Assembly (NCBI RefSeq): GCF_016900045.1
Contig: NZ_JACSNP010000010.1
Span: 1 to 55,962, forward strand
Source of the DNA: Fusobacterium mortiferum
Lineage (GTDB): Bacteria > Fusobacteriota > Fusobacteriia > Fusobacteriales > Fusobacteriaceae
Reading direction: 5' to 3'
Length of the DNA: 55,962 bases
The notes beneath the pieces were generated by a model. That model was not told the origin of the DNA. It saw only the letters and a list, made by a program, of their open reading frames with translations, and did no database searches. Below are positions 17,186 through 27,236 of the stretch, piece by piece. The position numbers and the translations under genes were made by a program. Each line of letters opens with the position of its first letter. Within the stretch, counting starts at the first letter, position 1.

Positions 17186-18163
17186 ATGAAAAATATATTA
17201 GTTACTGGTGGAGCTGGATATATAGGAAGTCATGCTGTGGCTGAACTGTTAGATTCTAGCTATAATGTTGTTGTAATTGATTCTCTTGAAAATGGTTTTA
17301 TTGAATTAGTTGATAAAAGAGCTAAATTCTATCAAGGAAATGTTCAAGATAGCTCTATTATGGATAAAATATTTGAAGAAAATAAAATAGATGCTGTGAT
17401 GCACTTTGCTGGCTATATAAAAGTTCCTGAAAGTGTTGTAGAACCTAATAAGTACTATCTAAATAATACTTACACTGTTATGTGCCTTATTGAATCTATG
17501 AGAAAGCATGGGGTTAAAAATATTGTTTTCTCTTCTACTGCTGCTGTTTATGGAGATGTTAAAGAACCTGAACCAGTAGAGGAAACTCACTCAACTTTAC
17601 CAATAAACCCTTATGGTATGAGTAAGCTTATGTCTGAAAAAATTATTATGGATTGTGCTCAAGCCTATGGTCTAAACTATTCTATCTTTAGATACTTCAA
17701 TGTGGGAGGAGCTCATGAAAAACATAATATAGGACAAAAAGGTGAAGGAATCACTGCTCTTATTCCACTTATCTTAAAAGCTGCTAAGGGAGATATTCCA
17801 AAATTATCAATATATGGGAATGATTTTGATACTAAAGATGGAACAGGTATAAGAGATTACATACATGTTGTAGATCTAGTTAGAGCCCATATACTTTCAC
17901 TAAATAAGTTAGCTGAAAATAAAAGTAATATATACAATTTAGGAAATGGAAATGGATTCTCTGTATTAGAGATGTTAAATGCTGCTAAAGAGGTTACAAA
18001 TATAGATATTCCAGCTGAAATTACTGGAAGAAGAGCTGGAGATCCACCTTGTGTTATTGCCTCTAGTAAAAAAGCAACAACAGAGTTAAATTGGAAACCT
18101 CAGTATACTGATGTAAAAGATATCATCAGAACTGCTTGGGAATGGAATTTAAGAAATAAATAG
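17186..18163 (+). CDS. galE: UDP-glucose 4-epimerase GalE
   Basis: A 325-residue short-chain dehydrogenase-family epimerase interconverting UDP-glucose and UDP-galactose. The NAD-binding motif GGAGYIGSH is at 7-15, the catalytic YxxxK in NPYGMSKLMSEK, and the FRYFNVGGAH and YIHVVDLVRAH blocks are as in GalE. AGGAGG precedes the ATG. It is the first gene of a run of six tightly spaced genes reaching yigZ. It supplies galactosyl donors for envelope polysaccharide. Confidence 0.95.
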   Translation: MKNILVTGGAGYIGSHAVAELLDSSYNVVVIDSLENGFIELVDKRAKFYQGNVQDSSIMDKIFEENKIDAVMHFAGYIKVPESVVEPNKYYLNNTYTVMCLIESMRKHGVKNIVFSSTAAVYGDVKEPEPVEETHSTLPINPYGMSKLMSEKIIMDCAQAYGLNYSIFRYFNVGGAHEKHNIGQKGEGITALIPLILKAAKGDIPKLSIYGNDFDTKDGTGIRDYIHVVDLVRAHILSLNKLAENKSNIYNLGNGNGFSVLEMLNAAKEVTNIDIPAEITGRRAGDPPCVIASSKKATTELNWKPQYTDVKDIIRTAWEWNLRNK

Positions 18164-18182
18164 AAGTATAGAAGGAGAGATG

Positions 18183-19358
18183 ATGAAAGCTACAGGAATA
18201 GTAGTTGAATATAATCCCTTTCATAATGGACACAAATATCATCTTCAAAAAACAAAGGAATTAAATCCTAACAATATTATCATAGCTGTTATGAGTGGAG
18301 ATTTTGTACAAAGAGGAGAGCCATCTATCATTGACAGGTGGACAAAAACAAAAATGGCACTGGCTAATGGTGTTGATTTGGTTATTGAACTTCCCGTTTT
18401 TTACTCTTCACAAAGTGCTGAAATTTTTGCTAAGGGTGCTGTTGGAATTTTAGAAGAGTTAAAATGTGAAAGTATGGTTTTTGGTTCAGAAAGTGGAAAG
18501 ATTAACGAGTTAAAAAGAATATCTACACTTCAAGAGAGTGAAGAGTTTAAAATAAAGCTAAAAGAAAGACTGAAAAGTGGTGATTCCTATCCTACAGCTC
18601 ATAGCTCAACTATGAAGGAAATTTTAGGTGAAAGTGAACTAAACTCTAATGATATTTTAGGACTTGAGTATATTAAGGCTATTAGATATTGGAAAAGTTC
18701 TATAATACCTATGACTTTAAAAAGAGAAAAGGTAGGTTATCACGATACAAATATTGTTGGAGATTTTGCTAGTGCTACTAAAATAAGAGAACACCTTAAA
18801 AAAAATGAAGAAATCTCTAGTATAGTTACTCAAGAAAGCTTCAACACTCTTAAGGAGTATTCAAATTTTACATATATGGAAAATTTTTATCCTTTCATTA
18901 GATATGAACTCATAAAAAATTCCAATAATCTATCTGATATTCAAGATATGGAGATAGGATTTGAAAATAGATTGCTTGAAAATGCTATAAAATCTATAAA
19001 TTATGATGAGTTTTTTAAAAGTATCAGTAACAGAAGATATACCACTGGAAGAGTTCAAAGAGTTTTAACACATACTCTTTTAGCTCTTACTACTAATATC
19101 ACTGAAGAGGTAAAAAAATCTATTCCGTATGTTAGAGTATTAGGTTTTAACTCTAAAGGTAGAGAGTATCTAAGTTATTTAAAAAAGTTCGATAACTCTA
19201 AAATTATTACATCATATAAAAAAATGAATGAGAATTTTTCTCCTGAAGTCTGCTCCTTAATAGAATTCAATGAAAGAAGTTCTCAAATATACAGACTTAT
19301 AAATAATTACAATGATTATAAGTCTCCTATTATCTTTAAGGAGGAGAATAATGAGTAG
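18183..19358 (+). CDS. tmcAL: tRNA(Met) cytidine acetate ligase TmcAL (YlbM family)
   Basis: A 391-residue nucleotidyltransferase-like protein. The opening MKATGIVVEYNPFHNGHKYH closely matches B. subtilis YlbM, with the HxGH ATP-binding motif at 14-17. Other conserved blocks are VMSGDFVQRGEPSI and FGSESG. It ligates acetate to the wobble cytidine of elongator tRNA-Met. Of two adjacent ATGs, 18183 was chosen for its spacing to AAGGAG. Its last eight bases overlap the MFS gene start. Confidence 0.92.
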   Translation: MKATGIVVEYNPFHNGHKYHLQKTKELNPNNIIIAVMSGDFVQRGEPSIIDRWTKTKMALANGVDLVIELPVFYSSQSAEIFAKGAVGILEELKCESMVFGSESGKINELKRISTLQESEEFKIKLKERLKSGDSYPTAHSSTMKEILGESELNSNDILGLEYIKAIRYWKSSIIPMTLKREKVGYHDTNIVGDFASATKIREHLKKNEEISSIVTQESFNTLKEYSNFTYMENFYPFIRYELIKNSNNLSDIQDMEIGFENRLLENAIKSINYDEFFKSISNRRYTTGRVQRVLTHTLLALTTNITEEVKKSIPYVRVLGFNSKGREYLSYLKKFDNSKIITSYKKMNENFSPEVCSLIEFNERSSQIYRLINNYNDYKSPIIFKEENNE

Positions 19359-20673
19359 AAAACTACCTACAAGTGTACAAATTTTTTATGGATTAGGGGT
19401 AAGTTATGCTATTGTGGACCAAATATTTGCTCAATGGATACTATACTTCTATCTTCCACCAGAGAGTTCTGGGCTTAAACCAGTAATGGCTCCACTTCTA
19501 ATATCTTTAGCTCTAGTTATATCTAGATTTGTAGATATGGTTACAGACCCAGTAGTTGGGTTTTTATCAGATAAAGTTAATACTAGATGGGGAAGAAGAA
19601 TTCCTTTTATAGCTGTTGGAATATTACCACTAGCTCTTTTTACAGTTGCTTTTTTCTATCCCCCTATGGGAAATGAAAAATTAGCCTTCATATACTTAGC
19701 TATAGTTGGTTCTATGTTCTTTACATTTTATACAATAGTTGGTGCACCTTATAACTCTCTTATTCCAGAGATAGGACAAACAACTGAAGAAAGATTAAAT
19801 CTTTCTACTTGGCAATCTGTATTTAGATTGATATATACAGCTATTGCTATGATTATCCCAGGAGCTCTTATAGGAATTTTCGGTAAGGGAGATACCTTGG
19901 TTGGAATTAGGGGAATGGTAATATCTCTTTGTATATTAGTTATTATTGGAGGACTTATTACAGTATTTTTAGTTCCGGAAAAAAAATACTCTCTTGGTCA
20001 AACGTCAAAGGCAAATTTTAAAGAAACAATGGGAATAGTATTTAAAAATAAAGCCTTTATCAACTATCTATTTGGTTTATTATTTTTCTTTATTGGGTTT
20101 AATAATCTAAGAGCTATTATGAACTATTTTATAGAGGATATTATGGGAATGGGAAAAGGAGCTATTACTATTGCTTCAGCACTCCTATTTGGTATGTCAG
20201 CACTATTTTTCTATCCTACAAATAAACTTTCTAAAAAATATGGATATAGAAAAATTATGTTAGCTTGTCTAGCTTTATTAATAGTCTTTACACTTTGTCT
20301 TTTCCAACTTGGAAGAGCTATTCCTGTATCTATGGGATATCCTCTTTTTGCTTTAATAGGTATTCCAGTAGCTGGTTCAGCTTTTATCTTCCCACCAGCT
20401 ATGCTAAGTGAGATAGGTAGTAAAATTAGTGAAGAGAATGGAAATAGAATAGAGGGAGTTTGCTTTGGAATTCAAGGCTTTTTCTTAAAAATGGCTTTTA
20501 TGATATCTATACTTATTTTACCAATCATACTGGTTGCTGGTAATGGAGATATCCTCTCTGCTATCACTACGGCACCTAAAGGAGTGGAAAAATCTGGTAT
20601 ATATCTAACTGCTCTTATATCAGCTCTCTCTTTTATGGTATCATTTTTCTTTTATTATAGATATGAAGAGTAA
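19351..20673 (+). CDS. MFS transporter, GPH (glycoside-pentoside-hexuronide:cation symporter) family
   Basis: A 440-residue membrane protein with about twelve transmembrane segments. The motif DPVVGFLSDKVNTRWGRRIPFI near residues 60-81 and the start VQIFYGLGVSYAIVDQIFAQW are typical of GPH-like MFS symporters for sugars or related solutes. The ATG follows AAGGAGGAG and overlaps the tmcAL stop region. The longer frame from 19312 lies inside tmcAL and lacks a ribosome site. The substrate is unknown. Confidence 0.85.
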   Translation: MSRKLPTSVQIFYGLGVSYAIVDQIFAQWILYFYLPPESSGLKPVMAPLLISLALVISRFVDMVTDPVVGFLSDKVNTRWGRRIPFIAVGILPLALFTVAFFYPPMGNEKLAFIYLAIVGSMFFTFYTIVGAPYNSLIPEIGQTTEERLNLSTWQSVFRLIYTAIAMIIPGALIGIFGKGDTLVGIRGMVISLCILVIIGGLITVFLVPEKKYSLGQTSKANFKETMGIVFKNKAFINYLFGLLFFFIGFNNLRAIMNYFIEDIMGMGKGAITIASALLFGMSALFFYPTNKLSKKYGYRKIMLACLALLIVFTLCLFQLGRAIPVSMGYPLFALIGIPVAGSAFIFPPAMLSEIGSKISEENGNRIEGVCFGIQGFFLKMAFMISILILPIILVAGNGDILSAITTAPKGVEKSGIYLTALISALSFMVSFFFYYRYEE

Positions 20674-20699
20674 TTATTTTTTAGTAAGAGGAGAGAACT

Positions 20700-22049
20700 A
20701 TGGAGACTATTTATTTAATTGCTCTAGAGATTCTCATCATATTGGAGATACTCAAATTTTTCTCTTTAGAGTTTGGAATATTTTTTAGTTTAATTTTCAT
20801 TGTAGGAATATTTATCTTTAAGAAAAATAAGAGTATCTTTCTTTTGATACTTCCTCTTTTGTTTTTATTTAGAGCCTTTTTTACCTTTAACTCCTCAATT
20901 AATATAGGAGATAATAAAATCTTTAATGTATCTCTCTATGAGGGAAAAGGAAAAATTGAGAAAATAGACAACAGATACCCTCTCAATAATTCCTATCTTT
21001 ATATCTCTAATAAAAGTAATGGTAATTACGAGATAATGGGTCAAATAGAAAATATTGAAAATAGATATGGCAATGACTATTTAACTATCAAATCAGAAAG
21101 AATATCACCTATTCCTCAAAATAAAGTAAAGGAATATTTTCAAGAGAAAACAGATTCACTTTTAAAAAATTCTAACTATGATTTAAAAAGAGTTTATGAA
21201 GCTGTTATACTTGGAAAGGGATATAGATTAACTCAAGAGATGAGAGAAAAATTCAATTACATTGGAATCTCTCATCTAATGGCTCTCTCGGGATTCCATA
21301 TAGGTTTAGTTATCTCTATTATCTCCTTCCTTTTACCTACTAAGTTGCCTATTAAAAAAAGGGAGAGAAATATATTTTTACTTGTAACCTTAACTCTTTA
21401 TTATTTGGGAATAGAACATTCTCCCTCATTAGATAGGGCTTATATTATGGGAGTGGTATACCTCCTTGGAAAAATTTTTGATGAAAATACAGAGTTGATA
21501 AAAACTTTAGCTGTAAGCTTTGTTCTCTCTCTTATCATAAATCCAGCCTCTATAAATAGTATATCTTTTCAACTATCCTATGGGGCTGTATTTGCTATAG
21601 CTGAAATTTTTCCATATTTTAAGACAAAACTTTACAAAGGTAAGTCTAAGTTGATAGATAGTCTTATTCTCACTCTATCTATACAATTTTTTCTTACTCC
21701 ACTACTTATATACCAATTTGGAGTAATTCAACTACTATCTTTTATTACAAATATGGTTGTTGTCCCTGTAGGAAGTCTGTTTATTTCCATTGGATTTATT
21801 TCTCTACTATTAGAAAATTTTTCACTGGGTTTTCTACTTACTCCAATACTAAATTTTGTTTTTAAACTATTTTTTATGTTAGTGTACTTTTTTTACACCA
21901 TTCCTTTTATGAGTATTAAATATAAAAACGAAAGTAATCTTATAATACTTTTTTATATTATCACCATACTTGGAATATTTACCTTAAAATTTAGAAAGGA
22001 TTATAAAAAAGATGAAAAGATTTATAAACGAACTAAAATATCTCAATAG
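20700..22049 (+). CDS. comEC: ComEC/Rec2 family competence protein, short form
   Basis: A 449-residue polytopic protein. It starts with membrane helices, has a soluble segment near 80-150 (the N-terminal DUF4131 region) and the ComEC core motif ISHLMALSGFHIGLVISII near 185-205. It lacks the C-terminal metallo-beta-lactamase domain of B. subtilis ComEC (776 residues), ending just after the transmembrane core. ComEC moves single-stranded DNA across the membrane during transformation. It overlaps the next gene by 38 bases. Confidence 0.88.
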   Translation: METIYLIALEILIILEILKFFSLEFGIFFSLIFIVGIFIFKKNKSIFLLILPLLFLFRAFFTFNSSINIGDNKIFNVSLYEGKGKIEKIDNRYPLNNSYLYISNKSNGNYEIMGQIENIENRYGNDYLTIKSERISPIPQNKVKEYFQEKTDSLLKNSNYDLKRVYEAVILGKGYRLTQEMREKFNYIGISHLMALSGFHIGLVISIISFLLPTKLPIKKRERNIFLLVTLTLYYLGIEHSPSLDRAYIMGVVYLLGKIFDENTELIKTLAVSFVLSLIINPASINSISFQLSYGAVFAIAEIFPYFKTKLYKGKSKLIDSLILTLSIQFFLTPLLIYQFGVIQLLSFITNMVVVPVGSLFISIGFISLLLENFSLGFLLTPILNFVFKLFFMLVYFFYTIPFMSIKYKNESNLIILFYIITILGIFTLKFRKDYKKDEKIYKRTKISQ

Positions 22050-22746
22050 AGGTATGCCAACTTCTACTAAGATTATATTAGGTGTAATTGTAGCATATAT
22101 TTTTATAAGTTTTGGGGAGAATATTTTATTCAATCCATCAATTTTTATTAATATAGCTATACTTATATTTTCTTTACTTGTACACGAGATTTCTCACGGA
22201 CTTATGGCATATATCTGTGGAGACAGTACAGCAAAAAATTATGGAAGATTAAGTCTAAATCCTCTACACCATCTAGATCCTCTAGGAACTATTTTTCCTA
22301 TACTTTTAATTCTATCTGGCTCATCTTTTGTTTTTGGTTGGGCAAAATCTGTACCAATCAACTATTATAGACTAAAATATGGAAGAGTTGGAGAGTTTTT
22401 AGTAGCTATAGCTGGTGTACTTTCAAATATTATACTAGCTATTATTGGAATGATACTATTTAAACATTTTTATGAAGTGCTTGCTCCTTTACATCTATTG
22501 AAGCCAATATTATATATGATAAGTTTGAATATTCTACTAGCCGTATTTAATATTATTCCTATTCCACCTCTTGATGGTTCAAGAGTTTTAGCTTCAATAG
22601 GAAGTTACGATTTAAGAGATAGTATTTTTCATATGGATAGATATGGTATCTTTATCATTATGATTCTAAGTTGGACAGGAATACTTTATAAATTTATTGC
22701 TCCAGCTTATATGGCTATCCTTAGTTTTTTAGATAAATTGATTTAA
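22012..22746 (+). CDS. Site-2-protease-like M50 family membrane metalloprotease
   Basis: A 244-residue membrane protein with the zinc-binding HEISH motif (His 58, Glu 59, His 62) inside a hydrophobic segment and the third-ligand region IPIPPLDGSRVL near 183-195. FGWAKSVPINYYRLKYGRVGEFLVAIAG is characteristic of the YwhC/S2P-like small subfamily. No PDZ domain is present, so it is not classical RseP. The target is unknown. It is translationally coupled to comEC. Confidence 0.88.
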   Translation: MKRFINELKYLNRGMPTSTKIILGVIVAYIFISFGENILFNPSIFINIAILIFSLLVHEISHGLMAYICGDSTAKNYGRLSLNPLHHLDPLGTIFPILLILSGSSFVFGWAKSVPINYYRLKYGRVGEFLVAIAGVLSNIILAIIGMILFKHFYEVLAPLHLLKPILYMISLNILLAVFNIIPIPPLDGSRVLASIGSYDLRDSIFHMDRYGIFIIMILSWTGILYKFIAPAYMAILSFLDKLI

Positions 22747-22758
22747 TGGAGAAGATTT

Positions 22759-23337
22759 ATGAAAAGTGTTGCTAGAGAGTATGTTATCGAATTTGAAGAA
22801 AAAAAATCTAAATTTATAGGTTATGTAAAACCTGTAGGAAGTAAAATTGAAGCTGAAGAGTTTATCCAATCTATAAAGAATAAACACCCTGATGCTACCC
22901 ATAATTGCTCTGCTTACAAAGTTATAGACAACGGGCAAGAATATTTTAAAACAGATGATGATGGTGAGCCTAGTGGTACTGCTGGTAAACCTATGGGAGA
23001 TATTATTACATATATGGAGGTTACAAATCTTGCTGTTGTAGCTACTAGATATTTTGGTGGAATAAAGCTTGGTGCTGGTGGGCTTGTTAGAAATTATGCT
23101 AAAACTGCTAAACTAGCTATACAAGAAGCTGGTATTGAAGAGTATGTAGAGAGAAATATCTATCTTATTGATTTTTCCTATGAAAGAATTGGTGAGGTTG
23201 AATCTATCCTGAATAGTGGTGGAGCTGAGTATTTAGATAAAGGATACAATGACAGAGTAACTTATAAAGTCAAAGTAGACACTCCCACTCTTGAAAATCT
23301 TAAAAGTTTAAGAGATATTATGATAATAGATTTATAA
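22759..23337 (+). CDS. YigZ/IMPACT family protein
   Basis: A 192-residue protein of the UPF0029/IMPACT family. The N-terminal half carries KSKFIGYVKPV, HNCSAYKV, DDDGEPSGTAGKPM and VVATRYFGGIKLGAGGLVRNYA, the diagnostic YigZ sequence; a ferredoxin-like C-terminal domain follows but is slightly short. Bacterial members have no firmly assigned role. It is the last gene of the galE unit and is followed by a strong terminator. Confidence 0.9.
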   Translation: MKSVAREYVIEFEEKKSKFIGYVKPVGSKIEAEEFIQSIKNKHPDATHNCSAYKVIDNGQEYFKTDDDGEPSGTAGKPMGDIITYMEVTNLAVVATRYFGGIKLGAGGLVRNYAKTAKLAIQEAGIEEYVERNIYLIDFSYERIGEVESILNSGGAEYLDKGYNDRVTYKVKVDTPTLENLKSLRDIMIIDL

Positions 23338-23340
23338 AAA

Positions 23341-23386
23341 AAAATAACTACTCAGTATTCTTTATGGTACTAAGTAGTTATTTTTT
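23341..23386. terminator. Bidirectional terminator between yigZ and the dehydrogenase
   Basis: AATAACTACT pairs with AGTAGTTATT, with inner pairing of AGTA/TACT. A and T runs on both sides serve the two convergent genes. Confidence 0.85.
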
Positions 23387-23412
23387 ATTAAAACATATCT
23401 ATTTTTATCTTA

Positions 23413-24399
23413 TTATAATTTATTTTGACAATCTCCTGTTCTTAAAAACTCATCTAAGTTTTCATAAGAGATCTCTATCATATTTGTTAAAGCCTCATCT
23501 GTATAAGAACCAATATGTGGAGTTATTAAAACTCTTGGATATAGAGATATTAGTTTTTCTACGTTCTTATCAATCTCTTTTCCTGCCATATCTTTGAAGA
23601 AGAACTCTTTTTCATTAGAGAATACATCAGTTGCAAATCCTCCAATTTTTCCACTTTCTAATCCTTTAATTATAGCTTCTACATCTTGAAGCTCTCCTCT
23701 TGCTGTATTGATAAGTATAGCTCCCTCTTTTAAATTAGAGATAAACTCTTCTCCCAATAGATTATCATTTTCTCCTTTGATATATGGGCAATGTAATGTA
23801 ATTATATCAGCAGTTTTATTTAATTCCTCCATAGTTACATACTCCACTACCTCTTTAGCTGCTTCATTAGGATATAGATCATAAGCTATTACTCTAGCTC
23901 CTAATCCTTTGAAAAGTTTTGCTGCTGTAAATCCTATCTTTCCAGTTCCTATTACTCCTACAGTAAGATTTCTAATTTCAGGACTGAACATATATTCATC
24001 TACAATAAAATTTTTATTTCTAGTTCTATCTACCATATATGCACCTTTTCTAACTAGGTTCATAGCAAAGGTAATAGCTAATTCTGCTATAGCATTTGGT
24101 GAATATCTTGGAACTCTTGCCATTTTAAATCCCATCTCATATGCAGCTTCTAAATCAATATGATTATATCCTACCGTTCTAGTAAGTAGATATTCCACTC
24201 CAAAGTTTTTCATTTTCTCTAAGTTTTTTCTATTAGCGGGACAATTAGCTCTAAGCATAACAGCTTTATGCCCCTCTATTAAGTTTACATTTTCATCATT
24301 CATTAACTCTTCAACTAAAGTTAACTCATATCCAAATTTATTTAATTTTTCAAAGAAAGGTTTTTCTACTTTTCTAACTCCATAACATATTAATTTCAT
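23413..24399 (-). CDS. D-2-hydroxyacid dehydrogenase (D-lactate dehydrogenase-like)
   Basis: A 328-residue NAD-dependent dehydrogenase. The Rossmann motif GVIGTGKIG is near 148-156, catalytic Arg in INTARGELQD, Glu in the TDVFSNE region and His in ITPHIGSYTDE. TRTVGYNHIDLEAA is typical of the D-LDH/D-hydroxyisocaproate branch. It reduces a 2-keto acid such as pyruvate or an aromatic/branched keto acid. It is probably co-transcribed with the AEC permease 15 bases upstream. A paralogue lies at 47669-48649. Confidence 0.88.
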   Translation of the reverse strand: MKLICYGVRKVEKPFFEKLNKFGYELTLVEELMNDENVNLIEGHKAVMLRANCPANRKNLEKMKNFGVEYLLTRTVGYNHIDLEAAYEMGFKMARVPRYSPNAIAELAITFAMNLVRKGAYMVDRTRNKNFIVDEYMFSPEIRNLTVGVIGTGKIGFTAAKLFKGLGARVIAYDLYPNEAAKEVVEYVTMEELNKTADIITLHCPYIKGENDNLLGEEFISNLKEGAILINTARGELQDVEAIIKGLESGKIGGFATDVFSNEKEFFFKDMAGKEIDKNVEKLISLYPRVLITPHIGSYTDEALTNMIEISYENLDEFLRTGDCQNKL

Positions 24400-24414
24400 A
24401 TTTTCCTCCTAAAC

Positions 24415-25458
24415 TTACATATATATGTTTAAAGATTTTATTATCTCTAGTACTACTATCCAAAGAGGCATACATATTACACTGAATATTGTTGAAAGTA
24501 GTGAACAGTTTGATGTAAGTACTGATTCTTTATCAAATTTAATAGCATAAGCAGCTGCTACTGTAGCTGTTGGAGTAGCCATCATTATAATTACTGAAGC
24601 TAATCCTACAAATGATATTGGTAAAATATTTGTTATAGTTAAGATGTATAAAGCTACTAAGTTGATAAATGGAACTACTAATACTTTGAAGAAACTGTAT
24701 ATCCATGAATCTCTTGAAGAGATAGCTTCTGCTAGTGAGATATCAGCTAATTTTGCTCCTATTGCTAACCAAGCTAATGGTGATGAAAGAGCAGCTAGAT
24801 AAGTCATTGGTTTATATAGCCAGAAAGCTGTTTTGTCTATTCTTAAAAATGCATAACTCTTTTCTCCTATTGTAACATGTGGAAGTGAATCTTGGAATAC
24901 CCAAATAAACATTCCTAAAAAAGTTGCAAGTACAATAGAGTTTAAGAACATTTGCTTAATATTATTTTTATCAGCTTTTATTCCTGACATTTTAATATAC
25001 GCGTATGAGTATAGGAATACTCTATAAGCTATATTGAATATAGAAGCATACATTACTCCAGTAGCTCCATAAACCGCAGATATAATTGGAATACCAAAGA
25101 AAGTTGTTGAACCAAAAGTTGTTAATATCTCTAAAACAACTTTTTTGTCCCCTTCATATTTTATATATAGAAGTTTTGTTGCAAATATTAGTATGATATA
25201 GATTGCAAATCCCCAGATTAATAGGTTTATACCTTGCATTAAACTATGCTTATTAATATCTTGCATAAAAGCATTAAAAGCTAATGCTGGTAATGAAGCT
25301 GAAAGTATTACATCTGTTAAAATTTTTGCTGTACTATCTTTAAATACTTCCTTCTTTCTTAAATAAAAACCAAATAAGATAATTAAAACTGATGATGATA
25401 TAGCTCCTACTATATTGTTGTTTTTCAAAATTCCTGCTAAAATTTCACCGAAATTCAT
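24415..25458 (-). CDS. AEC family transporter (malate/organic acid permease-like)
   Basis: A 347-residue membrane protein with about ten helices in two bundles, as in auxin efflux carrier family proteins such as MleP. The mid-protein block FGSTTFFGIPIISAVYG and C-terminal MATPTATVAAAYAIKF fit the family. ATG 25458 was chosen over 25470, because the GGAGGG between them is its ribosome site. With the dehydrogenase and divergent CitA/CitB-like regulators, export or import of a hydroxy acid is likely. Confidence 0.85.
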   Translation of the reverse strand: MNFGEILAGILKNNNIVGAISSSVLIILFGFYLRKKEVFKDSTAKILTDVILSASLPALAFNAFMQDINKHSLMQGINLLIWGFAIYIILIFATKLLYIKYEGDKKVVLEILTTFGSTTFFGIPIISAVYGATGVMYASIFNIAYRVFLYSYAYIKMSGIKADKNNIKQMFLNSIVLATFLGMFIWVFQDSLPHVTIGEKSYAFLRIDKTAFWLYKPMTYLAALSSPLAWLAIGAKLADISLAEAISSRDSWIYSFFKVLVVPFINLVALYILTITNILPISFVGLASVIIMMATPTATVAAAYAIKFDKESVLTSNCSLLSTIFSVICMPLWIVVLEIIKSLNIYM

Positions 25459-25670
25459 AAATCCCTCCATAAAATTATTTTTTCATAACATAGAATACTC
25501 TTTTTACCTCATAACTTCAATTTTTTTAAATTTATAAATCTTTTTTTAAATTTTTTAAGTATTTTCTCTTTTTTCTCATTTTAGATAGATAAAATTTCTT
25601 TCATTAAAAGCTCATTAATTTATCTTTTAATATATAGTATTTAAATAAAAAAAATGTTAATATAGTTATT

Positions 25671-27236
25671 ATGGATAAATTAAATTTTAAAAGTAAACTT
25701 ATTTTATATGTAACACTTATTAACTTTTTTACTCTAATTATCTCCTATGGTATCTTTATCAATACAAAACTTACCACAAACAAAAAAAATATAAATAATA
25801 ATCTTGTCGAGATGTCAAAGCTAGTATCTACTGATGATACTGTACTTGAAGCTGTTACTACAGGTATAATTAACCCTAAAATTGATAAGGAAATGGATAA
25901 GTATATCTCAATTTTTAAAGATATAGATATTATAGTTATTGCAGATACTACAGGTAAAAAATATTCACACTTGGATAAAACACAAATTGGACAAAACTTT
26001 GTTAACCCTGTTAAATGGGATAAACTCCTTCAAAATGAGGGATATTTTTCTACTATGCTGGGCTCTATGGGGGTTACAACTAGATGGTTTGAACCTATAC
26101 TCTCTAAAGATAAAAGTAAAGTTCTTGGTTTTGTAATGGTTGGAAAGTATGACTATATCATAAAAACTTCCAATAGTTCTACTATAATGATATTTACTTT
26201 ACTATTTTTATTAGCACTAACTTTAGCCTTTATTCTATCTGTACTTTTTGCTGGTGGGGTAAAAAAATCTCTGTTTGGTCTAGAGCCTGAAGATATTACT
26301 CAGCTACATATTAAAGAGCAACTTATTATCAATAATCTTGAGTCTGGATTGATAGCCCTTGATGATAAAAATAATATTGTTGGAGTAAATGAAGTATTTA
26401 CAAAAAAATTTCCATATCTAACTCCTGAAAAGGTTTTAAACCATACACTACATCTACTAGGTGGAAATAGTATTACAAGGACTGAAATTACTATAGATAA
26501 CAATATTTTCTATATAAAAATTTTACCTATATGCCAAGATGAAAGATATTTTGGAAATATCTTACTATTAAAAACACGTGATGATGTTGATTCATATGCA
26601 AGAGAGATCACTGGTATTGATCAGTTAGTAGAAGGAATGAGAGCTAATATACATGAGTTTAAAAATAGACTACATGTTATCTTAGGACTTATCAATATAA
26701 ATAAATTAGACCTAGCTAAAAAATATATTTTAGAGGCTCAAGAATTAAATGAGTATGATTTTCAAAAATATAATCAGATTAAAAATCCTTTTTTAAAAGC
26801 TATTCTCTTAGGTAAGGAAGCTATTTGTAAAGAAAGAAAAATAGAGTTTATTTTTGATCCTGAATCTAAGTTCGATCTTCAAACTAAAAACTTTTTTATT
26901 CAAGATCTTAGCACTATTATAGGTAACCTCATTGAAAACTCTATAGAATCCTTTATAGACTACAATGTAGAGAATAAATTTATACAGGTACAAATTTTCC
27001 AAAATAGAAACTCTTTTTCTATAGCTATTACTGATAATGGAAAACCTATTTCAGATGATATCCTATCTAAAATATTTGATTATGGTTTCTCTACTAAAGG
27101 GCAAAATCGTGGAGTTGGACTATATCTAGTACAGGAAAAACTAAAATTATATAAGGGAAATATTAGAATTGAAAGAGAAAAATCTAAAAAAACTTTTATT
27201 GTAGAGGTGAAAAATGAAGAATGTATTAATTGTTGA
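25671..27236 (+). CDS. CitA/DcuS-type sensor histidine kinase
   Basis: A 521-residue membrane sensor. Transmembrane helices are near 9-28 and 170-193 and flank an extracytoplasmic PDC/Cache domain of about 140 residues. A cytoplasmic PAS region follows (about 215-310). The histidine motif is NIHEFKNRLHVI (His near 328) and the ATPase domain has NLIENSIESF and GVGLYLVQEKL. This is the architecture of CitA, DcuS and MalK, which sense C4-dicarboxylates, citrate or malate. It overlaps the response regulator by 23 bases. Confidence 0.92.
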   Translation: MDKLNFKSKLILYVTLINFFTLIISYGIFINTKLTTNKKNINNNLVEMSKLVSTDDTVLEAVTTGIINPKIDKEMDKYISIFKDIDIIVIADTTGKKYSHLDKTQIGQNFVNPVKWDKLLQNEGYFSTMLGSMGVTTRWFEPILSKDKSKVLGFVMVGKYDYIIKTSNSSTIMIFTLLFLLALTLAFILSVLFAGGVKKSLFGLEPEDITQLHIKEQLIINNLESGLIALDDKNNIVGVNEVFTKKFPYLTPEKVLNHTLHLLGGNSITRTEITIDNNIFYIKILPICQDERYFGNILLLKTRDDVDSYAREITGIDQLVEGMRANIHEFKNRLHVILGLININKLDLAKKYILEAQELNEYDFQKYNQIKNPFLKAILLGKEAICKERKIEFIFDPESKFDLQTKNFFIQDLSTIIGNLIENSIESFIDYNVENKFIQVQIFQNRNSFSIAITDNGKPISDDILSKIFDYGFSTKGQNRGVGLYLVQEKLKLYKGNIRIEREKSKKTFIVEVKNEECINC

